From the NCBI RefSeq assembly GCF_009797025.1, contig NZ_CP047027.1:868001-932000 (forward strand): a DNA stretch of 64,000 nt, written 5' to 3'. The translations under genes were made by a program, and so were the position numbers. The notes under the pieces are model-generated. The model did not search any database. It saw nothing but the letters and a program-made list of their open reading frames with translations, and had not been told where the DNA came from. Source of the stretch: Cellulophaga sp. L1A9. GTDB lineage: Bacteria; Bacteroidota; Bacteroidia; Flavobacteriales; Flavobacteriaceae. Positions 44,909 to 55,200 of the stretch are shown here, piece by piece; position 1 is the stretch's first letter; each line of letters begins with the position of its first letter.

Positions 44909-47800
44909 ATGACCAATCAAAACAAAATGGATCGTATTCCATTTTTTTTATTGTTTATTATTTTTTTTGGAGTACATTCTTTTTCCCAGGCCCAAACAGG
45001 CTGTGCAGGATCTGATGCTTTACTAACAATTTGCAATAAAGATCAAAATCCATCGCTTCAAAATTTCGATTTATTTGATGCCCTTAATGACACACCAAGT
45101 ACTGGAGGTATTTGGTCTACTTCAAATCCGGCAAATTTTTATGCTTTTGATAGAACTACAGGAATTGTAAACCTTTGGAAAATTTTGAATTCAGGCACCC
45201 ATACGTTTACGTATACCAATGATGCTTGTGGTGAATCTGCCAGTGTTACTATTAATTTAGGAGGCTACTCCGGAGAAGACAATATAGATGGTAGCGCCAA
45301 TGCATGTAGCAATGAAATAGAAGTAAATATGCATCGCTTCTTAGGGAGTGAAGTTGCCGATAAAATTCAAGATTTTAATGGACTATGGGAAGCGGTAACT
45401 CCAGAGGCCGTAAACTTTTTAGAACGAAATATTTTCAATGCTTTTGGAGCGGGTCCGGGAGTATATGAATTTACATATACCGTAGCTGCTGTAGCTACTT
45501 GTCCATCAGAGCAATCTACCGTTATCTTAGAAGTACACCCTTCACCTAACCCAGGGACAGGATTAGCACTAGCTGTTTGCGTCACTGATGATTTATCGGC
45601 CTATAGAAATTTAAACTTAAACAGTTATCTAGCTGCAGAAGATGCTAACGGAACTTGGTCTGAATCTGGAACAGGTCAACTAACAGATCTTTCTGATAAT
45701 ACCATAAATGTAGAGGAAATCAGAGATAATTTTGGATATGGCATCTATAATTTCGATTACACCGTTTATCCTACGCACCCTGTATGTGATGAACAATTTT
45801 CTACAGTAGCAATTAGCATCCTTCCCACCTTATCTGGTAGCTTAGAAAGCCTTAACTATTGTATGGGCAACCCGTATACCATCGATATCACTTATGATAG
45901 TACGCTTCTACCCAATGGAAGATATCAAATGGGGTATCTAGTAGACCCCGCTGATGCCCTCGTAAGAGCCGAAGAAGTAATTATCACACTAACTAATGGC
46001 GTCGGAAGCTTTGATGTAAATCCTTCGCTTGTTTCTACCAATGTATATAATACCGTAAGCATTAGCTCCATTATGGGCTTTTTACCCTTGCGCAGTGTTT
46101 GTACTACTATTGATGTTTCGGAGACCACCTTTCTCGTTTCTAATTCACAAATACAAATTGCAGAAGCCTGCCAAGACACCACTATTCCTGTGCAAATTTT
46201 AAATATTCTTGATACTACTGCGAACTTAACCAACAGTCCGCATACCGTCACGTATACGCTTACAGCTCCCGATGGCGGAACAACTACAGAAACCATAGAA
46301 AACCTACCTTTTTCTGAAGGAGCTGCTACTTTTGAAATTGCTGCTGAACATACAGGTGAGGATGGAGAACATGAAGTAATAGTCACTATTGATAATATCC
46401 TAGATGTTACCTGTAATTTACAAACGTTGTTTAATGTGATTGCCACGCCAGATGCAATTACACTAACCTTACAGGTAGATAATTCTTGTAATGCCACAGA
46501 AATAAATGTGCTGGTAGCTGCTCCTGTTTTACCTGATGGCATTTATAATGTAACTTATGATGTAATTGAACAAAACACAGGTGCTGTTGTTATTAATAAT
46601 ACGATTGCCTTTACTGGTGGAACTGCAGATTATCAAGTTGATGTTGCCCCATTAGAGCAAGGTAATTATACCATAAGCGTACGAAGCATACAAAATGACA
46701 CTACGCCATGTAGGACTATTTTTGAGCATGAAGAAACAGAAAATTTTGCCATAAAAGGCATACCAGATATCCCTATAGGAGAAAGCAATCAAACTTTTTG
46801 TCTAAGCGAATACGATACCAACGGCCCTACACTAGAAGACCTTGCTTTTACCGCCTCTGGTGACCCTTTATTTTATGCCACGGAAACAAGTACTGATATT
46901 CTTAGTATTAGCACCCCACTGGCTCACAATGTAGCTTATTTTATCAGCACTATAAATAATGAAAATAACTGTGAAGGTACACAAAGACTGCGTGTTTTAG
47001 TATCACTTACAGCACCTACTACCCCTACAACCACCAATGCTACTCCATTTTTCTGTGGAGGAGATGCTGCAACCCTAGCATCTGTAGATATTAACACTGA
47101 TGAGATAGCAATTGTTTGGTATGACGCCCCTGTAAATGGAAATTTATTACCAGCTACTACGCTTTTAGAAGATGGCATATCTTATTTTGCTGCATCAGAA
47201 AATAGCCAAGGCTGTAGAAGTAATGAACGACTTATACTAAGCCCTACCGTTTTTACGGTTACACCAATTTCTTTGACTAATACTGAATTTGATATTTGTG
47301 GCTTAGACAAGCCTACCATTTCAGATCTAAACAACTTAGCGGCTTTTGAAAATTATGAAATTAGATGGTATGACTCTTTGGAAAGCACTTCGCCTATAAA
47401 TGAAGCTACGCTACTAGTACCTAATGCTATGTACTATGCAGAAAATTACAATGAAGATACCAGATGTATAGCTCCTATTAGAACACCAATCACTATAAAT
47501 TTATCTGCATGTAATCCTGAAGATTATGACTTCTTCATTCCTGACGGATTCTCACCTAATGGAGATGCTAGAAACGACCGTTATTTTATACCCAATATTG
47601 AAAAAATATTTCCGGAGTTTCAGCTAGAAATAAAAAATAGGTATGGCAGAACTCTTTTCATGGGGAACATTCAAAACCCTGCATGGGACGGTTCCATCAA
47701 AGGGAATAGTATCGCGCCAAACGGAGTATATTTTTACATCATACATTATAACAAAGAAGGTTTTGAGCCTAAACAAGGGAGGTTATACCTCAACCGATAA
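44909..47800 (+). CDS. Large secreted protein with type B T9SS C-terminal domain (gliding motility-associated CHU_C type)
   Basis: A 963-residue exported protein (signal peptide ending FSQAQ). Residues about 30-310 hold three copies of a ~95-residue module, each with a GxWs turn, a GxYxFxYTV strand and a closing Cys. Two to three further Ig-like modules with GxYxVTYxV strands follow. The last ~95 residues (from CNPEDYDFFIPDGFSPNGDA to GRLYLNR) match the gliding motility-associated C-terminal domain used for type B T9SS export, with FFIPDGFSPNGD, NRYGRTLF, WDG and GVYFYII. Directly downstream (4 and 7 bases) come SprF-like and PorE-like genes, the usual partners. Probably a surface adhesin; the ligand is unknown. 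Confidence 0.88.
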   Translation: MTNQNKMDRIPFFLLFIIFFGVHSFSQAQTGCAGSDALLTICNKDQNPSLQNFDLFDALNDTPSTGGIWSTSNPANFYAFDRTTGIVNLWKILNSGTHTFTYTNDACGESASVTINLGGYSGEDNIDGSANACSNEIEVNMHRFLGSEVADKIQDFNGLWEAVTPEAVNFLERNIFNAFGAGPGVYEFTYTVAAVATCPSEQSTVILEVHPSPNPGTGLALAVCVTDDLSAYRNLNLNSYLAAEDANGTWSESGTGQLTDLSDNTINVEEIRDNFGYGIYNFDYTVYPTHPVCDEQFSTVAISILPTLSGSLESLNYCMGNPYTIDITYDSTLLPNGRYQMGYLVDPADALVRAEEVIITLTNGVGSFDVNPSLVSTNVYNTVSISSIMGFLPLRSVCTTIDVSETTFLVSNSQIQIAEACQDTTIPVQILNILDTTANLTNSPHTVTYTLTAPDGGTTTETIENLPFSEGAATFEIAAEHTGEDGEHEVIVTIDNILDVTCNLQTLFNVIATPDAITLTLQVDNSCNATEINVLVAAPVLPDGIYNVTYDVIEQNTGAVVINNTIAFTGGTADYQVDVAPLEQGNYTISVRSIQNDTTPCRTIFEHEETENFAIKGIPDIPIGESNQTFCLSEYDTNGPTLEDLAFTASGDPLFYATETSTDILSISTPLAHNVAYFISTINNENNCEGTQRLRVLVSLTAPTTPTTTNATPFFCGGDAATLASVDINTDEIAIVWYDAPVNGNLLPATTLLEDGISYFAASENSQGCRSNERLILSPTVFTVTPISLTNTEFDICGLDKPTISDLNNLAAFENYEIRWYDSLESTSPINEATLLVPNAMYYAENYNEDTRCIAPIRTPITINLSACNPEDYDFFIPDGFSPNGDARNDRYFIPNIEKIFPEFQLEIKNRYGRTLFMGNIQNPAWDGSIKGNSIAPNGVYFYIIHYNKEGFEPKQGRLYLNR

Positions 47801-47839
47801 GCTATGCCAAATACCATCATAACCTTCAAAACCATTAGC

Positions 47840-48778
47840 ATGAAAAAATACTCCTTATATCTACTCTTACTCTTACTGATACCCTTTCTGGGAATGAGTC
47901 AGCAAGATCCACAATACACCCAATACATGTACAACATGAGTGTTATTAACCCTGCCTATACTACTAATGATACAGGCTTAATTAATTTTGGAACTCTATA
48001 CAGATCACAATGGAACTCTGTTGTCGGGGCCCCTAAAACGCTCACATTTTTTGCACATGCTGCTTTATCAGAAAAAATAGAAACAGGTATCTCATTTATC
48101 TCTGACGTTATTGGCGATGGTGCTGCCAAAGAAAATAATATCTATGCAGATTTTGCGTACAGCCTTAAACTCAATGAAAAAAGTGATCTTTCGCTAGGTT
48201 TAAAAGCAGGAATGACCAATTATGCCACAAATTTTAATGGGTTTAGACTTCCTGAACTACAAGACGATGCGGCCTTTAATGACAATATAAACAGTACATT
48301 TCCTAATATTGGTATAGGTGCTTTTTACCATAAAGATAAATTTTACTCGGGTATTTCTATTCCCAATCTATTGCATTCTAAACATATAGATAACAAAGAT
48401 GGCATTAGCACTATCGGATCAGAAGAGGCTCATATTTTTATTACCGCAGGGTATGTATACGAACTCAACTCTTCTATTAAAATTAAACCCTCAACCTTAA
48501 TAAAGGCCGTAAATAATACGCCACTTTCTGTAGATTTTTCTGTAAATGCACTATTTAACGATACGTTGGAAGCTGGCCTAGCGTATCGCTTAGACGATGC
48601 TGTTAGTGCCATGTTTAACATTCAAATATTATCAGGCGTTAGAGCTGGTTACGCTTATGATTACACCTTATCAAATCTAGGAGAATTTAGTTCTGGATCT
48701 CATGAAATTTTCATTCTATTTAATTTGGACCTATTAGGCTTGAAAAAAGGCTATGATAAATCCCCTAGATTTTACTAA
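47840..48778 (+). CDS. PorP/SprF-family type IX secretion outer membrane protein
   Basis: A 312-residue outer-membrane protein. The signal peptide MKKYSLYLLLLLLIPFLGMSQ is followed by QQDPQYTQYMYNMSVINPAY, the PorP/SprF signature, then beta strands ending FILFNLDLLGLKKGYDKSPRF. These proteins sit with cognate type B substrates and are needed to move or anchor them; SprF does this for SprB in Flavobacterium johnsoniae. The ATG at 47840 is chosen over 47804 because it gives a proper signal peptide. It follows the adhesin gene closely and precedes the PorE-like gene by 6 bases. Confidence 0.92.
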   Translation: MKKYSLYLLLLLLIPFLGMSQQDPQYTQYMYNMSVINPAYTTNDTGLINFGTLYRSQWNSVVGAPKTLTFFAHAALSEKIETGISFISDVIGDGAAKENNIYADFAYSLKLNEKSDLSLGLKAGMTNYATNFNGFRLPELQDDAAFNDNINSTFPNIGIGAFYHKDKFYSGISIPNLLHSKHIDNKDGISTIGSEEAHIFITAGYVYELNSSIKIKPSTLIKAVNNTPLSVDFSVNALFNDTLEAGLAYRLDDAVSAMFNIQILSGVRAGYAYDYTLSNLGEFSSGSHEIFILFNLDLLGLKKGYDKSPRFY

Positions 48779-48784
48779 AAAGCT

Positions 48785-50911
48785 ATGAAAAAAACGACAC
48801 TCCTTTTAGTATTAATAGTATTCTTCAATATATTTTCTGCTTCAGCTCAAGATCAATTGAAACGTGCTAACACCTATTTTGACCGAGCTTTTTATAGTGA
48901 AGCTATTCCGCTATACGAAGAAATTGCAGCTACAAATAAAAGCACGCTAGTAATAAAAAATCTTGCTGATAGCTATTACAATACCTATCAAATGCCACAA
49001 GCAGCAAAGTGGTATGCCTATCTGACTTCAATTTATGGCGAGACACTCGACGAAAACTATTTTTTTAAATACAGCGAATCTTTAAAAGCTACAGGAGAAC
49101 TAAATAAATCTTTTGAAGTACTAATGGAGTACTACCAAGCAAAAAAAGACGCGGAGCAAGTAGCGAAATTAAAGTCAGATTTTAACTATTTAGAAAATAT
49201 ACAAGCAATAGGACCGCGATTTGCAATTGAAAATTTAGCATTAAACACTACAAACTCTGAATTTGGAGCTGTACAAGTAGATGACCAAATTATATATACG
49301 GCATCGAAAAAAAAGGCGAACAAAATTTACCGATGGAATAATCAGAACTATTTAGACTTATACCAACATCCTGAAAGTGAATTACTGTATGGCGATAGCA
49401 TTAGTAGAAGTTTTTCTACTGCCATAAATACTAAAATGCATGAAGGCACTTTTGCCATCACAAAAGACAGAAACACCCTTTATTTTACACGTAATAACTT
49501 TATTAAAGGGAAAAAGAAAACAGATGCTAAAAAAGTATCTAACCTAAAAATATACCGTGCTACACGCATGGATAATGTATGGACCAATATTACAACGCTA
49601 GCCTTTAATAGTGATGATTTTTCTAATGAACACCCAAGCCTTAGTAGTGATGAGAAAACTTTGTATTTTGCTTCAGACAGAAGTGGTGGTTTTGGCTCTT
49701 TTGACATTTATAAAGTAACTATTCAAGAAAATGATGTTTATACGGAACCAGAGAACCTTGGAAGTTTAATTAATACGGATAAAAAAGAACAGTTTCCTTT
49801 TGTCGATCAAAATGATAACCTATACTTTTCTTCAAACGGACATCCAGGATTTGGCCTACTTGATATTTTTATTTCAAAAAAAGACACTAATCAATTTCAG
49901 AAACCAGACAATGTTGGGTATCCTGTGAATAGTAGTTATGATGACTTTAGCTATTTTCAAAATGAAGACAAAGGCTTCTTTGCCTCCAACAGACCAGAAG
50001 GAAAAGGAAGCGATGATATCTATTCCTTTACGATTACAAAACCTTTAAAAATTGAAGCTTGTGCGCAAGTTATTACTGGAGTCGTGACAGACAGAACTAC
50101 CAAACAACTACTCCCTTTTAGTACCGTACGCCTTCTTGATATTGATCATCATGAAATAGCTCAAGTAATTACAAAGGAAGATGCCACGTTTTCATTTGCG
50201 GTAGAATGTGAGATGCAGTACCGCATTGAAGCTAAAAAAGAGCAGTACGAAGATAATTTTAAAGTGCTAAGAACCACAAAAGAGCGGAACGCAGAAATAG
50301 ATGCTTCGCTAACCTTATATGCTACTGTTGAAAAAGAAAAAGTAGCACGTATTGCACTTCAAGAAAAAGAGAAGCAAGCGCTAGAAAAAGCAAAAACAGC
50401 ACAAGAGAAAAAATTAAAAGAAGAAAAAGAAGCCGCTGAAGCTTTAGCTGTACAAGAAAAACAACATAAAGAAAAGGCAGAGAAAGAGAAAGCTGAGAAT
50501 ATTATCAAAACCATCAATACAGAAAAGGCAATCGTCAAAGAAAAAAATAGAACCGTTATTAAAACGCAAGCTATAAACTTTGATTACAGCATGTGGTACT
50601 TGCGCAGGGAAACCAGAGATCGTTTAGAAACGGTGGTAGCTACTATGAAAAATAATCCAAGTATCACCCTTGAGATTGGTTCGCATACAGACCGCCGTGG
50701 AAATAACAATTATAATAAAGAACTGTCTCAAAAAAGAGCCAATAGTGTAAAAACATATTTACTAGAAAAAGGAATTGCAGCTGAAAGAATCATTGCAAAA
50801 GGCTACGGAGAATCACAACCTATTATAGCATGTGCTACAGATGATGCTTGTTCCGAGGAAGAGCATGAATTAAATAGAAGGTGTGAATTTGTAATCGTAA
50901 AATGGGAATAA
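48785..50911 (+). CDS. PorE-like OmpA-family protein (TPR, beta-propeller, CarboxypepD-like, OmpA)
   Basis: A 708-residue exported protein. Order: signal peptide (1-22, ends SASAQ); TPR helices (about 22-140, ANTYFDRAFYSEAIPLYEEI); PD40/WD40-like propeller (about 145-420, HPSLSSDEKTLYFASDRSGG); carboxypeptidase-regulatory-like fold (about 430-510, VITGVVTDRTTKQLLPFS); a long Lys/Glu coiled coil (about 515-590); and OmpA peptidoglycan-binding domain (about 595-708, GSHTDRRGNNNYNKELSQKR). This is the architecture known for PorE, which links T9SS parts to peptidoglycan. The extra coiled coil between the fold and OmpA domains could span part of the periplasm. It closes the three-gene operon. Confidence 0.9.
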   Translation: MKKTTLLLVLIVFFNIFSASAQDQLKRANTYFDRAFYSEAIPLYEEIAATNKSTLVIKNLADSYYNTYQMPQAAKWYAYLTSIYGETLDENYFFKYSESLKATGELNKSFEVLMEYYQAKKDAEQVAKLKSDFNYLENIQAIGPRFAIENLALNTTNSEFGAVQVDDQIIYTASKKKANKIYRWNNQNYLDLYQHPESELLYGDSISRSFSTAINTKMHEGTFAITKDRNTLYFTRNNFIKGKKKTDAKKVSNLKIYRATRMDNVWTNITTLAFNSDDFSNEHPSLSSDEKTLYFASDRSGGFGSFDIYKVTIQENDVYTEPENLGSLINTDKKEQFPFVDQNDNLYFSSNGHPGFGLLDIFISKKDTNQFQKPDNVGYPVNSSYDDFSYFQNEDKGFFASNRPEGKGSDDIYSFTITKPLKIEACAQVITGVVTDRTTKQLLPFSTVRLLDIDHHEIAQVITKEDATFSFAVECEMQYRIEAKKEQYEDNFKVLRTTKERNAEIDASLTLYATVEKEKVARIALQEKEKQALEKAKTAQEKKLKEEKEAAEALAVQEKQHKEKAEKEKAENIIKTINTEKAIVKEKNRTVIKTQAINFDYSMWYLRRETRDRLETVVATMKNNPSITLEIGSHTDRRGNNNYNKELSQKRANSVKTYLLEKGIAAERIIAKGYGESQPIIACATDDACSEEEHELNRRCEFVIVKWE

Positions 50912-50975
50912 AAAGGCGCTCTATTTGAAATTATAATCGATTGTTTCTTTTATCTTTAAGGTAAATTTTAAAGCA

Positions 50976-51293
50976 ATGGATATAAAGTTAGCTGAAATTC
51001 CTACCAAAGAGATTATTCCCGGTTATCACGGTAAATTGGTCCATACTAAAAATATGAGCTTGGCTTTTTGGGAGGTAGAAAAAGGGGCTATAGTTCCTGA
51101 ACACTCTCATGTAAATGAACAAGTAATGCAGGTTTTAGAAGGCGAGTTTGAGTTTACCCTCAACGGCAAGACTAAAGTATATACTCCCGGGGAATTAGTC
51201 GTAATTGGCGCTTATATTCCACATAGTGGCAAAGCTTTAACCGCTTGCAAATTAATGGATGTATTTAGTCCCACTAGAGAAGAGTACAAATAA
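50976..51293 (+). CDS. Cupin-domain protein
   Basis: A 105-residue single-domain cupin. Motif 1 is GAIVPEHSHVNEQVMQVLEG (His, His, Glu ligands) and motif 2 is PGELVVIGAYIPHSGKAL with the last His ligand. Such small cupins bind a divalent metal and act in sugar or amino-acid metabolism, or as sensors; the substrate is not evident. It lies 45 bases before an SDR gene on the same strand, so the two may work together. Confidence 0.85.
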   Translation: MDIKLAEIPTKEIIPGYHGKLVHTKNMSLAFWEVEKGAIVPEHSHVNEQVMQVLEGEFEFTLNGKTKVYTPGELVVIGAYIPHSGKALTACKLMDVFSPTREEYK

Positions 51294-51338
51294 ACTCCTG
51301 AACTCCCAAAAAGGGAGAAACCCCTAAAACCGTAGTAC

Positions 51339-52124
51339 ATGAATATTTCTCTAAAAGGTAAAAAAGCCCTCATTGGTGGTAGCAGTGATGGTATTGGTAA
51401 AGCAATTGCTAAACAACTTGCGGCGAGTGGCGCCAGTGTAACTTTGGTTTCTAGAAGCGAAGCTAAATTAAAAAACATCATTGCCAATCTTCCTACAGCA
51501 GAAGGGCAAACACATCAATACCTGCTTGTAGATTATACTGATTTTAAAGCCTACGCACTTCAACTAGAAAGCTATTTTAACAGCAATACTATAGATATTC
51601 TGGTGAATAATACCCAAGGCCCTAACGCAGGAAATACCTTGGAAAAAAATATTACAGATTATCAGGCTGCTTTTGATCTCCTGTTTAAAACCACTGTATT
51701 TACCACAGAGCTTGCTCTTAAAAGTATGATAAAAAATAAATGGGGACGTGTCATAAATATCGCTTCCGTTTCAGTAAAAGAACCCCTCTCCTATTTGGCA
51801 CTTTCTAATACCATTAGAGCCGCTGTGGTTACCTGGGGGAAATCTTTAGCTACAGATGTTGGTCCTTATCAAATTACCGTTAATAATATATTGACTGGTT
51901 ATTTTGACACCAACCGCATTGCACAACTGAATGCCACAAAAGCAAAACAATTAAAAATTTCAGAGGAAGAAGTACGCAACCAAATGGAGGCAAAGGTATC
52001 TCTACAACGAATTGGAAAACCAGAAGAATATGGCTATTTGGTTGCTTTTCTAGCATCAGACAATGCGGCATATATTACAGGAACTTCCATTCCTATTGAT
52101 GGCGGTTTGTTAAAATCACTATAG
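51339..52124 (+). CDS. SDR-family oxidoreductase with atypical catalytic site
   Basis: A 261-residue short-chain dehydrogenase/reductase. The nucleotide-binding motif is GGSSDGIGKAIAKQLAASG and the NNAG equivalent is NNTQGP. Instead of the usual YxxxK the corresponding position reads SYLALSNTIRAAV, so Tyr and Lys are replaced by Ser-Asn and Arg, as in the BKR-like subgroup that lacks a standard tetrad. The C-terminus has the expected YITGTSIPIDGGLLKSL. Redox activity by the classical mechanism is therefore doubtful. It follows the cupin gene and is followed by a 130-base gap. Confidence 0.85.
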   Translation: MNISLKGKKALIGGSSDGIGKAIAKQLAASGASVTLVSRSEAKLKNIIANLPTAEGQTHQYLLVDYTDFKAYALQLESYFNSNTIDILVNNTQGPNAGNTLEKNITDYQAAFDLLFKTTVFTTELALKSMIKNKWGRVINIASVSVKEPLSYLALSNTIRAAVVTWGKSLATDVGPYQITVNNILTGYFDTNRIAQLNATKAKQLKISEEEVRNQMEAKVSLQRIGKPEEYGYLVAFLASDNAAYITGTSIPIDGGLLKSL

Positions 52125-52225
52125 GTTAAAACGCATATTGGAATTTTACTTGTTTACGTTTTAATAATCTTAACTCACTGAAAGTAGGGTTTCACTCAAC
52201 GCTTATTGTACCTAAATTTACCAAG

Positions 52226-52239
52226 TGGCATATTTGCCA
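52226..52239. repeat. 14-base palindrome before the macroglobulin gene
   Basis: TGGCA, TATT, TGCCA forms a perfect 5-bp inverted repeat 16 bases before the chosen start at 52255. Its size and place would fit an operator or a 5' UTR hairpin; no binding protein can be inferred. Confidence 0.3.
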
Positions 52240-52254
52240 TTCAACAATCATATT

Positions 52255-55200
52255 ATGAAACAAGCAACAGTATTTGTATTGATTATTTTATTCTCACATA
52301 TGGCAGAAGCACAAGGGAGCAAAGATTCTTTTGAAACGCTTTGGAAAAAGGTAGCACAATTAGAACAAGAAGGACTTACAAAATCTGCTCTTAGTTCAGT
52401 TAACGCTATTTCTAAAAAAGCCAAGAAAGAAGGTAATAACGCTCAAGTTGTTAAATCACTTTTATTTTCAAGCAAATACTCATTAACCTTAGAAGAAGAT
52501 GCACAACTAAAAATTATTTCGGAGTTTAAGTCTGAAATTGAAAAAGCAAAAACGCCAACTAAAAATGTATTAGAAAGCTATTTAGCCAACCTATACTGGC
52601 AGTATTACCAACAAAACAGGTATCAATTTTACAACCGTACAGAAACCGAAACGAAGGTAGATACTTCAGATTTTAGAACTTGGGATTTAAATACGCTATT
52701 TTATGAGATAGGGATTCATTTTGACGCTTCCTTAGAAAATAGCGAAACACTCAAAAAAATTCCTGTATCTGAATTTGAAGTGCTCTTAAACTCACAAAAT
52801 GGTTCAGAAAAACTTAGACCTACTTTATACGATCTATTAGCACACACTGCTTTAACTTTTTATAAGACCGATGAAAATAGTATTACAAGACCTGCTGATA
52901 AATTTGAAATAGATGATTCTGAGGTTTTATGTGAAAGCTATCAATTTATACATCATAAAATTAGTACTACTGATAAAACTTCACTGCAAGCAAAAGCATT
53001 GCAACTTTATCAAGAGTTATTACAGTTTCACAGCACTGATAAAACATCCGATGCCTATGTTACTATTGATATTGAACGCCTACACTTCATAAAGAATAAT
53101 GCTGTTTTCTCAAATGTTGGCGATTTCTACCTGAACATTTTACAGAATTCTGCTGAAAATATTAAAGACCATGAGAATTGGAGTTTATATCAATTCGAAA
53201 TTGCTGCCTACTATGCTGAGTTAGCGAACACGTACCATGCGAATACCAATGATGAACACCGCTGGAAAAATAAAGAGGCATTATCATTGTGTGATGTAAT
53301 TATAAAAAAACATCCAAAAAACTTAGGTGCTCTAAAAAGTCAAAATCTTAAAACAACCATTCTTAGCAAGCGTATACATTTAACCAACGAAGAATATATT
53401 CCTACAAATAAAACCTCTCGTCTATTAATTAATTATAAGAATATTGATGCCTTATCCGTAACGGCTTATAAAATAGATCGGGATCAGTTTCAAGCACTCG
53501 AAGACGCTTATAAAATTGAAGACAAAGCAGCGATCATAAAAAAACTAAAGCCAGCTAAAAATTGGGAGGCCAGCCTTAAAAATGAAAACGACTACCAAAA
53601 TCATGCTATAGAAATAGAAATTCCGACTTTAGCAAATGGCTATTACTTACTTGTGGCAAAGGATAATAAACTCGATCAAACTTCTTTTGCGTATAGCGCA
53701 TTAAACGTGACGGATCTTGTGCTTAGTGAAAATCAGCTCAACGGAAACAATAGTTTTCAAGTGATAAACAGAAACAACGGCGCACCTATTTCTAATGCAC
53801 AAGTACGCTTTACGTACCGAATTAATTACGATAATAAATACCTAAATAAAACATACACTTCTGATGAAAACGGAAATATAACCTTTGAAAAATCTGAGGA
53901 CTATTGGACAGATGTAAGCATAAGAGTTACGGCAAATAAAGAGTTTGCTTATTTTACCGGATTTTATATCAACCATAATTATTCCAGAAATAATGAGAAG
54001 CACACCACATATAATACATTTCTTTTCACCGATAGAAGTATTTACAGACCAGGACAACCTTTATTTTTTAAAGGAATAGCTGTAGCAGATTCAAACTCAG
54101 AAAAATCTATTGTCACAGCTACAGACGTTACGGTTAAATTGCTTGATGCTAATTACCAAGAAGTAAGTAGCCAGAATTTTAAAACCAATGAATATGGCTC
54201 ATTTTCTGGAGAATTTATTTTACCCTCTAATGGCTTAACAGGAAATTTTAGTCTGCAGACCAGTAATAGCACATATGGATTAAATGGCAGTACTAACTTT
54301 TCTGTAGAAGAATACAAACGTCCAAAATTTGAAGCACACTTTAACCCTATTACGGAAACGTATCGGGTAAATGATATGATTAAAGTACATGGAAAAGCGA
54401 TGGCCTATGCAGGAAGTGCAATTTCAGATGCAAAAGTTACCTACCGTGTAAAACGTGCTGTATATTATCCTAGATGGTATTACTGGTACCGTTCTTACCA
54501 AAACAATACGCCACAAGAAATAGCTTTTGGTGAGACCACTACGGATGCCTCTGGTAATTTTGAATTAGACTTTAAAGCTATTGTAGACCACAGTACTATT
54601 GCAAAAAACTTACCTACGTTTAGTTATGAAGTAACGGCAGACATTACAGATATTAATGGTGAAACACATAGTACCACTACGACTGTAAATGTGGGGTACC
54701 ATGCTTTAAACGCAACTATTGCTGTGGCTGCTAGACTAGATAAAAATGCCAGTGAAAACAAGCTAGCCTTATATACCACTAATCTTAATGGCAAAACGGT
54801 TGCATCTTCAGGGACCTTAAAAATATACAAGTTACAAGCACCTTCTGCCGTATTAAGACCTAGACCATGGGCTGCGCCGGACTATGATTATTTTGGAAAA
54901 GAAAAATTTAAGTCATTATACCCACATGATGCCTATGCTAGTGAGTATGATGCGAATACATGGGAAAATGCAGACTTGCTGTGGGAAACTCAATTCAATA
55001 CGAGCAAAACAAACGAAATTAGTTTGCCTAACCTCAAAAAATGGCAATCTGGGAAGTACCGCATAGCATTAGCCACTACCGATAAATTTGGTCAACTAGT
55101 AGAAGAAAAAGTACAAACTACAGTATATAGTACTGATGATAAAAGCTTAGCAGATCAACAAATTTTTAGTATTGCTACAGACAAACCAAATTATGAAATT

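Noticed and set aside
45925..46542. A 205-codon open frame on the minus strand inside the T9SS substrate gene
   Set aside because: It is antisense to a well-supported coding sequence, has low-complexity Ser/Val composition, no promoter and no recognisable domain.
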